Assembly (NCBI GenBank): GCA_012931725.1
Contig: CM022944.1
Span: 77,222,151-77,286,150, forward strand
Source of the DNA: Litsea cubeba
Lineage: Eukaryota > Streptophyta > Magnoliopsida > Laurales > Lauraceae
Length of the DNA: 64,000 bases
Reading direction: 5' to 3'
The first letter of the stretch is position 1, and each line of letters starts with the position of its first letter. The notes under the pieces were generated by a model. The model worked only from the letters and a program-made list of their open reading frames with translations. It searched no databases and was not told the origin of the DNA. The translations under genes and the position numbers were made by a program. Shown piece after piece: positions 12,643 through 21,736 of the stretch.

Positions 12643-13701
12643 CTTACAAAGTCTGCTCATTTCATTCCGATGAAGACGGGGAATACGATGCATATGGCAC
12701 CACTTGCAAGTTTGTTCATCGAAGAGATTGTCAGTAAACATGGTCAATCCATCTCCATCACTTAAGACAGAGACAACATATTTGTTTTGAGATTTTGGAA
12801 GACTCTTTTTGAGTCTATGGGTACAAAACTCCAGTTTAGCCCAGCGTATCATCCGCAGACAGATGGCCAATCAGAACGAACAATGCAGACTCTTGAAGAT
12901 ATGTTACATGCCAGTGTATTAGACTTCAAGGTTCAATGGGATGAGTACCTACCACTTTGTGAGTTCGCATATAACAATAGCTACCATTCTAGCATTGGAA
13001 TGGCACTTTTCGAGGCACTCTATGGCAGAAGATGCAGAACTCCGGTTTGTTGGGAAGAAGTCGGTGTTCATAGCTTCCATGGACCGACAATAGTTGGAGA
13101 AACAAGTGATAAAGTCAAATTGATTCAGGACAGATTGAAGATTGCTCGGAGCAGACAGAAGAGTTGTGCTGACACTCGCAAAAGGGAGTTACAGTTTGAT
13201 GTGGGTGACAAAGTGATTTTGAAAGTGTCACCGGTTAGAGGGACTCTGAGGTTCGAAAAGAAGGGCAAGTTATCAAGCCGATTTATTGGTCCGTACGAGA
13301 TTTTGAGCAAAATTGGAAATGTTACCTATAGACTTGCATTACCGCCGGAACTCTCCGGGGTGCATAACGTTTTTCACGTCTCTATGCTCAAGAAGTATGT
13401 TCACAGTCCTTACCATAAAATTCCACACGAGCCTTTAGAGATTCGAGAAGATGATTCGTATTTGGAAAAGCCAGTTAGAATCATTGACACCAAGGAACAT
13501 GAATTGAGAAATCGGACTATCCATTGGGTCAAGGTAGTTTGGGAAAACCACGAGCCAGAAGAAGCAACTTGGGAATTAAGAGATCAAGTTCAGAGAAAAT
13601 ATCCACACTTATTGCCAGAGGTAAACCTATTTTTATTTGGAGGACCAAATATCCTAAAGGGGTGGAGGATGTTAGATCCCGACCCAAACCAACTCGATTA
13701 G
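12643..13701 (+). pseudogene. TEK2 integrase C-half and chromodomain
   Basis: Begins in integrase at LTKSAHFIPMK, has a TAA at 12763-12765, then reads on through the catalytic Glu region (YHPQTDGQSERT), the basic C-terminal domain (VGDKVILKVSP, FIGPYEIL, HNVFHVSMLKKY) and a chromodomain (about 13450-13620: EKPVRIIDTKEH, VKVVWENH, EEATWEL). In this family the chromodomain is linked to targeting of integration to heterochromatin; the assignment here is by motif. The frame crosses the PPT and ends 32 bases inside the 3' LTR (stop TAG 13699-13701). Confidence 0.9.
13656..13669 (+). other. Polypurine tract of TEK2
   Basis: AAAGGGGTGGAGGA directly before the TGTTAGATCC start of the 3' LTR. It is also read as codons at the end of pol. 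Confidence 0.8.
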
Positions 13702-16647
13702 CACTAATTAAGTGATTGTTTAGCCTTAAGTGAGTTTTAGTATTAGTTGGGTTAGAATATGATTAGACTTAGTCTTGGTATAGCTTTTGGAGTTTTGAGA
13801 TCATTTAATATTAGTTAGTCACACTCAGGATGCCCTGAGTGCACGCGTGAAATGGGTGTTCATTCTAGTTTTGTGATTTTGATCGTGGTTTTTATGTCAT
13901 TTGAATGATTTTATTATTTGTTACAACTTTCGTTTTTTGCCTGTGTGTGTTTGAGGCCCAGAAACACAAGTTTTGGCCCAAAAGGATAAATCTCACTATT
14001 CATGCTAAATCTGGGCACAAATTTTGAAATCTCAAAACCATGTCAAAATTTTATTTTTCTGAGATTCGATATTTTAACGATCATTTTGTTCTTCTTCACC
14101 GATCTCATCGGGGTCCACAAGACCATGTTTTAATCGTTTCAAGTTTCAGCTGCAAGGGACCCATTTTCAAAAGCTATAAGTACCCTCTTATTCTCTCTCC
14201 CACTATTCTCTTTAACCTTTACCAAATTCCTGCAACCTATTTCTAACCCTACAGCAAAAGAGAAAAAAAGCTTTCTCCTTAGTTTTCATCCTTGGGATTG
14301 ATCTAGCTAGAAGGCTCCATTCTCAAATCTGATTCCGTCATTCTCTTCCTCTCTTCTCAAGCTTCAACTGGACTCATTTTGGGACAAATCCCTGCTACTA
14401 TTCATCATCTTCTAGCTCTCTTCTTCTTGTTTGACTAGCTAAAGCTTAGAGCTTGAACCTATCTTTTCATTGATGTTCTTTTCGGTCACAAAGCGCTTGT
14501 TTTTCATACTAACAAACCCATTTTCAAAATGGGGACTTGTGTTGACCAAAAATGTGATTTTTTTGTATGTTTTATTTTTGGGGTTTTGTGTAAATTTGGT
14601 GGACCTCTTCCTTGATTGGATTTGTGTGAAGTTTTGCTTGGCATTGGGGCTAAGGCAAGTGAACTTCTTAGGATTCCTCTTGCAATTGTCATATGGTTTC
14701 ACTATTTTCCTTAAGACATGATTTTAATTGCTTAAATCTCATAATGAGTGTTGTGTTTATGTTCTTTAAAATCATTAGTCAGTTTCTTCACTTCTATTGA
14801 TGTTAATGATCTTCCCAAGTTCTTAGAATCATGTTTTAATCTTGTAAGTTTGATGATATTGGTACATGGAAATGCCTTGAGGTGCTCTCATGGAATGAAT
14901 GGATTAATTGGGGATGGAATGGCCTAGATATGTATAAAAATTGTCCCTTGGAAAGCATGGTGGCTTGGGGAATGCAAGTGGTTCAGAAATGAGAAGGAAG
15001 GAGGGAAGAAAAATGTAAGAATCTGAACCGAAATACACTGTCCATGCATTATCGGTCAGGTGTCTGTCAGCTGTCGGCTGACCAACGGTCGACCGACAGC
15101 CAACCGACACCTGTCGATTCCAATTCCCGAGAACAACATTTTGACAAAACAATCCGTCGGTCAACTCTCGGTTAACCGACAAATCTGTCGGTTCCTTTTT
15201 CAGAGCATCAGTTTTTATTAAGAGATCTGTCGGTCAGCCGAGGATCGGCTGTCGGTCAGTCGAGGGTTGGTTGTCGGCTAACCGACAGCTGACCGAGGGC
15301 TAATTGAAGCTTGCAAAAAGGCACTGTTTTTTATGGATTTCTCCGGAAATAAAAACTAGACTAAGCATTAGACCTTTACTTGACATTGTGCACTTGGAAT
15401 TCTAAAATGTACTTCAACTTCGGAGGCACCAAGTCTTGTAAATTTATGACATTTGGTTTCCAAATCCATGAAGGTCAGTGAATGGTCTTAGCCTAAGCTT
15501 GATAGACTTCGTGTTTGAACTCTTGTTTTGATGCAACGTGCATCATTGTGTACTCTTTTGAATTTCAAGAATAAGCTTGTTTTAAAGATGAGTTTCAAGA
15601 ATCAAATGGGAATCACTTCTTAAGTTTCGTTAAGCATATATATTATGTTATTTTGCTAGCCTTGTAATGACTCGTTCGGTAAGTGATTTCCTTTTGTTTT
15701 GACATGTTTTGAATATGTGTCGATTTGTTTTCTTTATGCATTCATGATCTAAGTGAATACCACTGAGCTTGGACGGCCCCTCAGTTTGATCCACTATCCA
15801 GGAGTCCTTAAACTTGTGGACTGTCTGCAGACTAGTCGTGTATTGTATACACACCGTGCATGTTTCCGGTTCTGCGGCCGGCCTCCCCGTTTACCTCGTG
15901 TAGCATGGGATCGTGTTTAGCGTGTCGTGATATCGTGTGTGCTTGCTCTTGTCATTTTTACGATAGAGAAAGGATGGGCTCAATGTGGAGTTATCTTTTC
16001 ATGATATTATAAGTATTTATGCTAGTTTCATATATTCGACATGTATATCTAATCTTAAACTGTTTCAATCTTATCAAACTATTTTAATACTATTTTCATG
16101 TTTTTCCTCAATTGACTATTTGCCAAACCGTCGTGTTTGATACTTGTTATTTTGGTGCCCAGGTGCAGGAGGTGTTACCTTTTAGGAGGAGTGCCCGGAG
16201 GAGGCTGTTGACCCACCCCCAGCACGAGAGTGGCAGCCCGATGATGTCATCTAGATGTCATACGGGATCTTGATATTCGTTTCACCTAGTTTTGGGATAC
16301 TTTTGGGAAACTTTAGATGTATTGGCCTTTGTTGGCCTTTTATTTTGGAGATGTATTAACTTAACTCATCTTGTTATTTTGAAAACTTTAACTATGATGG
16401 AAATGTCATATTATGAATCTCTTTCTGATATTATGTCTCGATGTGATCCTATTTGTGAGGTTTATTAAAATGTTTATATCATGATTGAATATGTTCTTGC
16501 TACACGCTTTTGCATATTTGTACATGTGAGTTAAATCCCCGTGTTTTGGGATCCACACCACGGTAACCTGTGGGAAAACAAAACAATATGCAATCACTAT
16601 CGTGGGCCCGGGTCTTAATCCTTGGGTCTCGGTTCGGGGTAGCGACA
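13670..16647 (+). repeat. 3' LTR of TEK2 (2978 bp)
   Basis: Starts TGTTAGATCCCGACCC, ends GGGGTAGCGACA. TATAAGT at 14175-14181 is a weak TATA candidate, followed by a pyrimidine-rich stretch. The cluster of GTCGGT/ACCGAC palindromes at 15051-15298 is listed separately. Near 16120-16260 it has the CAAACCGTCGTGT and ATGATGTCAT blocks also present in the other Tekay LTRs. No coding sequence is recognised. Confidence 0.88.
15051..15298 (+). repeat. GTCGGTNNACCGAC-type palindrome cluster in TEK2 LTR
   Basis: About ten RCCGAC or GTCGGY half-sites, many as inverted pairs (for example CGGTCGACCGAC, TCGGTTAACCGAC, GTCGGCTAACCGAC) in about 250 bp. The core RCCGAC equals the DRE/CRT core bound by plant DREB/CBF factors; binding here is an inference. 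Confidence 0.85.
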
Positions 16648-18110
16648 ATTATTGTAAATTTGAATAGCACACCAAACATAAAGTTAAGTTTTACATTCCC
16701 AAAAGATAGCCAACAAAGGCTAATAACAAAGTTCCCAAAAGATAGAAGATAATTTTCCCAAACACCCAACCCGACGTCTAAATGACAACGTTGGGCTGCC
16801 ACTCTCGCTCAACATTCTGCTCTACAGCCGCCTCCTTGTGCTCCTCCTCAAAGGCAATGAAACCTGGATCTGAGCACCAAAACGAAAGGGTCATACACGA
16901 CGGTCTGGCAAGAAAAAGAATGAAGTACAATCATGCTAGAATTCAATAGTTTTAAAATTAATAAAAACAACATGTACAATAAAGAGAAGCCAAATAAAAC
17001 AAAGCATTTCAATGACAATATCATTTATAAGATCAGATGTTAAATCAAGATGACCATTCGAAAACAATACCTTGGCAACCACATGGAGCTATATATTCTC
17101 TGTCACACGAAGTGATGAGAGCACTTACAATTCTCCATCACGCATGGTGAAGGGAGACACTATCATAATTGTAGTAGCCTAGTACAACTGAGAACCACAC
17201 ACGAGTCCCGTCGCGGAACGGGCTAAACAAACAAGCACGTACGTATTTCCAAACTAATATTGGCACAAGATTTAAGGACATAAGGCGGCAGATCAGACCA
17301 ACAATGGTCGTCCAAGCTGAGTGGAGCCGACATGAAGATACACACACTTTCAAAACAAATGTGACACTTTCAAATTCGGGAACGACTCACTCTACATCAA
17401 GTACACTCATGTTTGTTTACAAAAGTTAACGAAATAGTAGTCCCTCCACGATGCGTATGAAAACACAATTCACGCAATGATTCCCAAACGGGGTTTAAAT
17501 CCAAACCTTGGAAACATTATTTTCAAGATGATACGAATCATAAAACGAGGATTTGGTATAGAAATCGCCAATCCATGTCACACATCCTCATCAATACCTT
17601 GGGACTGTAACCGTCGAATTAGTATACACTTTGAGATCCCATGCCGTTTGTTCGTTTAGATGGTGCCCATTTTTCAACGACATTAAAGATACCAAGATGA
17701 CACATCGACCAGGAAGGGTCCAAAGGCGATTGAGATAGAAAACCATCCATTCCTTTCATTTCTAAAAATCTAGGTGAAATTCGATCACTTGTCGGTTGGC
17801 TGGCGGTTAGTCACCGAGGGGTTCGGCGGTTAGCCGTTGGTTGACCGCGGTTCCCTGATGGATGTAGCATTCTGGAATTGTAACCGAACCTATTCGATTA
17901 GCTGTCGGTCACGGGTCGGCTAGCTGACGAGTGACAGCTAGCTGACCGCCTTTTTATAACAGGAAAAGTAGCTCTCTAAAATTATGACCGAACCTGGATC
18001 GGTTAGCCGCCATGCTGGACCGCGCATTCATTGCCTGGTGCTACCGAGGTCGGCGGACGTGGGAGTCCGTTGGGCCCGACCCTTTCGCGCCCGGGGGGCA
18101 GAAAGCGGTA
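16648..18110 (-). repeat. Minus-strand Tekay LTR fragment
   Basis: Resembles the interior of the TEK1 LTR in the same direction: AGCCAACAAAGGCTA, the GACGTCTAAATGACAA block and ACACGACGGTCTGGCAAG (16898) match TEK1 positions near 9950, 10030 and 10148. About 900 bp further on comes a palindrome cluster (17791-18010), as in TEK1. Its left part was displaced by TEK2. It is truncated on the right near 18010-18110, short of the expected ACA end. The right edge is approximate. Confidence 0.75.
17791..18010 (-). repeat. GTCGGTT/GCGGTTAGCCG palindrome-like cluster
   Basis: Loose inverted repeats built from CGGTTAGCCG, GTCGGTCACG, CGGTTAGCCGC and GGTTGACCGCGG. Same position within the LTR as the TEK1 cluster but with a different core sequence. 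Confidence 0.7.
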
Positions 18111-18600
18111 TCGACATTTTTTTGTGTGGGTGTGCCAGATTTCCTATTTTACTTTGAATTGCAAGTGGTGATCTGGAGATCGACCCTCACAAGTAAAAAG
18201 GAAATCAACTTCTTTTAAGTTTTCCATTGCACATATATTTAAGAAAAGAGACATTTTCTTGGTTTGCCGTGAAAGTCAATTTTTTTGGCATTTATAGCCG
18301 ATTTTGGCGTTTATAGCCGATTTTTGGCATTTATAGCCGATTTACAATTCTTATCAATAATGAAAGACAAGAGTTGTGATTTTTGTCTCTTTTGGAAAAA
18401 TACAAACTACAATGAAAAGCAAGAAAAGGAGGATCTAACTTCTCAGGAGATTATGGGGGACTCGTTGAGATTAACGGTCGCAAGCCATATGTTGACTTCG
18501 CCATCATCCATGCAAATGAGAATAGAGGATGCTCTTGATTCGCTTGGCTTGGCTATAACCTCAGACTTTTAGAGGATAAAGACTAAGAGGAGGTCCTATG
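18111..18600. other. Unassigned junction between Tekay fragment and TAT LTR
   Basis: No gene recognised. It holds three tandem copies of GGCATTTATAGCCG-like sequence (18285-18345), the same motif and direction as the array at 34340-34510 in the TAT 3' region. It may therefore be a scrap of another Tat element. The exact left end of the TAT LTR could not be fixed. Confidence 0.5.
18285..18345 (+). repeat. GGCATTTATAGCCGATTTT tandem repeat (3 copies)
   Basis: Three consecutive units of about 20 bp, GGCATTTATAGCCG or GGCGTTTATAGCCG followed by ATTT. See the matching array at 34340-34510. Confidence 0.85.
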
Positions 18601-18843
18601 TCCAATACAAAGCTAAGTAGACGGGCTGCAAAGCCACGTCTAAGCCCTTGGAGGCAGAAGGAGGAGGCAAGGACCTTGGGGGGTGGGGGTACCCCCCAAG
18701 GGACTTTTGTCACCTTGTAGCGGTGGCCGGTGCAGAACTTCAGCAGAGTTTTCTCTCTTTCATTCTCTTAGATTTCTGATGCCTTTTTTTATCTGGATTT
18801 CCGGATTGTCCGAAGTCTCTCTGGAATGCTTGGGATGCTCTCC

Positions 18844-18851
18844 TATTTATA
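18844..18851 (-). promoter_or_regulatory. TATA box of the TAT LTR
   Basis: CCTATAAATAGGAGAG on the minus strand, in a GC-neutral context about 1.7 kb from the LTR start. It is the best TATA match in this LTR and defines the likely U3/R boundary just to its left. Confidence 0.6.
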
Positions 18852-19770
18852 GGCTCTTGGTAGTCATTTAGAAGAGTTTATGGGCTTTTACTATCATTAA
18901 GCCGCATAATGGGAGGAGTTACAAGGGTTTAATTCCATTATTTTGTAACTCCTTTTTCTTGGCTTCTGACTGGCCGGAGGAGATTGAGAGCATTAATCGC
19001 CTTTAATCGCCATGATGGGAGGAGTTTCTTGGGTTAAATGCCATGAATCAATTGACTTGTAACTCCCGGATGCTTGCTTCTGATTGGGCCGTCCAAAGAA
19101 ATGAATTAATGACTGCAATAAAGCTAGTGAATTAATCGCATTAAATGGTCGCCTAGCAGTTGAAGAGTCGCGGGCCGTGCCGCGTCTGTTGGGATTCTTC
19201 TGGCGATGATCATCGATGGATCTTCATGTAGATCGACATCGGATGACCATGTAACTTTAGGTATTGGTTGCCAACAGCGGGTCAGTGCCATCTGTCCTGT
19301 CGATTTCTCGATCGGTCGGGTAGAAATCACACTTTTTTGGTTGACCGGTTGGCGATCAATGTCGATTTTGATACTCTTGATGATTGACCCGTGATTTTGA
19401 CGGATGTCAAAGGATTTGACACCTCAAAAGTATGAATTTTGAAAAATCCCCAGAGTTGGAAGCTTCGAATCGCGAAAAACGATGAAAAATGGGCCTTCCG
19501 GCCAACCCGGTGATTCCGGGCTCCATGGTCGCCAGCGACCCTAGGGGGAATTTCCCCCCCTTTGTCCCGTTTTGTGACCGTTTTTGTTGTCTTTCGATTC
19601 TTTTTTCTTCTGTATTTTTTTCTTGACAATTTTTTCATTTATTGGCTTGATTTCCCTATAGAAAACTTGATGAGAATCCTTGCATTTTTTAGTGCAAAGT
19701 TTCTAGTTTTCCGGGAAAGCCGAAGACTTTGTCGCGCAGAGTTGCCGATTTTCCGTCAGAAGCTGAAATT

Positions 19771-20450
19771 GGGTCAAACGATGTTAGAATGACTTGAAAT
19801 TTAGGGTGAAGTGTCCTGAGCAATAAATAAGACCAACCATAGGCTTTTGTTTGAGTTTTGAAGCCGTTTGGGGTCCTATCGCCAGTAGACTTGTTTTTGT
19901 CGCGATGAAGATGTCGCGGCTTGATGTGCGGTCAACCGATGTCCGATTGACTTGAAATTTGACAGGGAACCTATTGGAGTCATTTTAAGATGATCCATAG
20001 GCTCTATCTTGGAAACCACGGTTCCGGGGAGCTTCGCCACCGAGAGGCCTGATTTGGCTTCCGAGCGTCAAAGTATGGTCAAATGTTGTCGAAATGACCC
20101 GAAACTTGACGTATAGCCCTTTGTAAGCATTTTGAAGCAGTCCATGTGCTCTTTCTGATGAGTGATGGCCTCGGTGGTTCTCATGCCGAGAGGCTTGATT
20201 TAACTGTTTGAGGGTTAATGGAGGGCCAAACGTTGTCGGTTTGACTTGGAACTTGACGTGGAGCCTTTTGGATTATTTTGATAGCATCCATAGGCTCTGA
20301 TCGAAGATTTGGTGTCTCTGATGCTTTCGCCGCCGGGAGCTCCTTTTCAGCTGCTGGAGAAGCAAAGTTAGGCCAAATGATTTTGAAATGGCCTGAAACT
20401 TCTTGTGTACTATTTTGGCTGTCTTGAAGGATCTTGCAGTTTTTGTTTGA
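19771..20450 (-). repeat. ~148-bp degenerate tandem repeat, 5 copies
   Basis: The element GGTCAAACGNTGT...ATGACTTGAAAYTTGAC recurs at 19771, 19929, 20075, 20222 and 20370 (spacing 158, 146, 147, 148), followed each time by CCATAGGCTCT about 60 bp on. Divergence between copies is high. It lies inside the proposed TAT LTR, upstream of its promoter. Confidence 0.8.
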
Positions 20451-20566
20451 TTCTAACAAGATTTGATTTTTTGGAAGTAAACATTGCCTATTTTTGGCAG
20501 GTTGCGACTTCATGCTGCTTTTTGGATCTTGAAGAGGCAAAGTGACATTTTTGGTGTCAACAAATA

Positions 20567-20573
20567 CCCCCTC
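20567..20573 (-). other. Polypurine tract of TAT
   Basis: GAGGGGG on the minus strand, followed by TATT and then the TGTTGACACC proposed LTR start. It places the internal/3' LTR boundary at 20562/20563. Confidence 0.6.
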
Positions 20574-20789
20574 GAGGTGCAGCGACGAGTTGCTTAACTT
20601 TTGTAGTCGATGTGCCTCGAAGAGATTTTTGAAGGAGAGCTTGTGACTTGACCAAGAGTCTTTGAGCAGTCTTTCTTTTGGTATTGTAGCCTTTTGAGCT
20701 TCCAGTGGAATTTTATGGTAGTGAAAGGGATCACGTACCATTTCGAGGCAAAGTTTTGAAGATGACATCAGGGATGTGGATTTGGGTTT

Positions 20790-21010
20790 TGACCTTGTGA
20801 CCTAACAAGCTGTATGTGGCAGGTTAGGGGGTCGGGTTTTGTTTTGACCGTGTGACCCAACAAGCTGTATGTGGAATGTTGGGGGGTCGATTTTGGTTTT
20901 GTTCTTGTGACCTAACAGGCTGTATGTGGCAAGTTATGGGATCAGGTTTTGGTTTTTGGTTTTGGTCTTGTGCCCTAACAAGCTGTATGTGGCAAGTTAG
21001 GGGGCTAGGA
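20790..21010 (+). repeat. ~60-bp tandem repeat, 4 copies
   Basis: GTGACCTAACAAGCTGTATGTGG recurs in diverged form four times, with the cores starting near 20797, 20860, 20906 and 20970 and separated by GGTCGGGTTTTGGTTTT-like spacers. It lies between the TAT polypurine tract and the promoter of the antisense gene. Confidence 0.85.
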
Positions 21011-21299
21011 TTTGGTTTGGATTTTTGTGAAATGTCAATTTCAAGATTTTGGCACAATCTGGTAGATGAGGCAGGATGGTTTGATTTTTGGAAGCTCATG
21101 GGGCTTGAATTTCTTTTTTTGTATGGTCCAATCAACTGAAAAGAGGCATGGAACCATTTTTGTATGCTCTTGGTAAGAGGGATTTCCCTTTGACTGAAAG
21201 CCCAATTTTTTTTTTAGTGCCTAGGTGGTCAAACCTGACTCATATGGGCTAACCCATGGGACCTTAAGCTTTTGGAATGGCTTAGATCTCATATGGTGT

Positions 21300-21540
21300 C
21301 ATTTTTATAGAGAACATCTAAAAATTTCTCCTTTGGATAGAGAATATCTAAGAATATCTTTATTTGGAGAGAATCTCTCATGTTCCCTTTTTTTGGAGAG
21401 AATATCTCAAGAAATCTTTCTTTGGGAGAGAATATCTCAAATCTCCTATCTTTTGGGAGAAAATCTCTCATTGATTTCTTTTTTAGGAGAAAATCCCTCA
21501 AGATATCTTTCTTTTGAGAAAGAATTTTTCTAATTTCTTT
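21300..21540 (+). repeat. ~33-bp tandem repeat, about 7 copies
   Basis: Units such as TTTGGGAGAGAATATCTC with AAGAAATCTTTC recur from 21300 to 21540. Each unit contains a small palindrome (GAGAATATCTC or GAGAAAATCTC). Confidence 0.85.
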
Positions 21541-21608
21541 CTTTTGGTAAGGTTACTAATTAGTAACACTTAACTCTTTCTTCTTTCCTTCTTTGGTTTG
21601 CTCTCTTC

Positions 21609-21616
21609 TATAAAAG
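21609..21616 (+). promoter_or_regulatory. TATA box of the antisense gene
   Basis: TATAAAAG in CTCTTCTATAAAAGCAAGG, 121-128 bases before the ATG at 21737. It is followed by a pyrimidine-rich 5' leader (CTTCTTCTTC). Position and sequence are typical of a plant pol II promoter. Confidence 0.65.
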
Positions 21617-21736
21617 CAAGGAGGAGGTTGGATCTCTTGCTCTTATTGCTTTCTTTTGCAACAATCCCAAGAGGGCTTCAAGAGCAAGAGTTCTTCTTCT
21701 TCAAGATCTTTAAGTTTTTTTTCTTCTTCTCCATCA

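Larger units (their letters stand above)
12643..16647 (+). mobile_element. TEK2: Tekay-type chromovirus, 3' end of pol plus 3' LTR
   Basis: Plus-strand remnant starting exactly at the edge of TEK1 and ending at the CA of its 3' LTR. Beyond 16647 the sequence switches to a Tekay LTR in the opposite direction, so TEK2 had itself jumped into an older LTR. Its 5' half must be left of the window, beyond TEK1. Confidence 0.88.
18600..20562 (-). repeat. 3' LTR of TAT (left end approximate)
   Basis: On the minus strand it would start TGTTGACACCAAAAATG at 20562, preceded by a GAGGGGG polypurine tract. A clear minus-strand TATA box lies at 18844-18851. Five diverged copies of a ~148-bp repeat occupy its first part. 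The far end (left) is not defined; I could not match a CA terminus because no second copy of this LTR is in the window. Confidence 0.6.

Noticed and set aside
15051..15298. Palindrome cluster as a CRISPR-like or integron-like array
   Set aside because: Units are irregular in length and spacing and lie inside a plant LTR; no cas or integrase context.
20181..20768. 195-codon minus-strand frame across the TAT LTR start
   Set aside because: Runs through the 148-bp repeats and the LTR/PPT boundary; composition follows the repeats, so not a gene.
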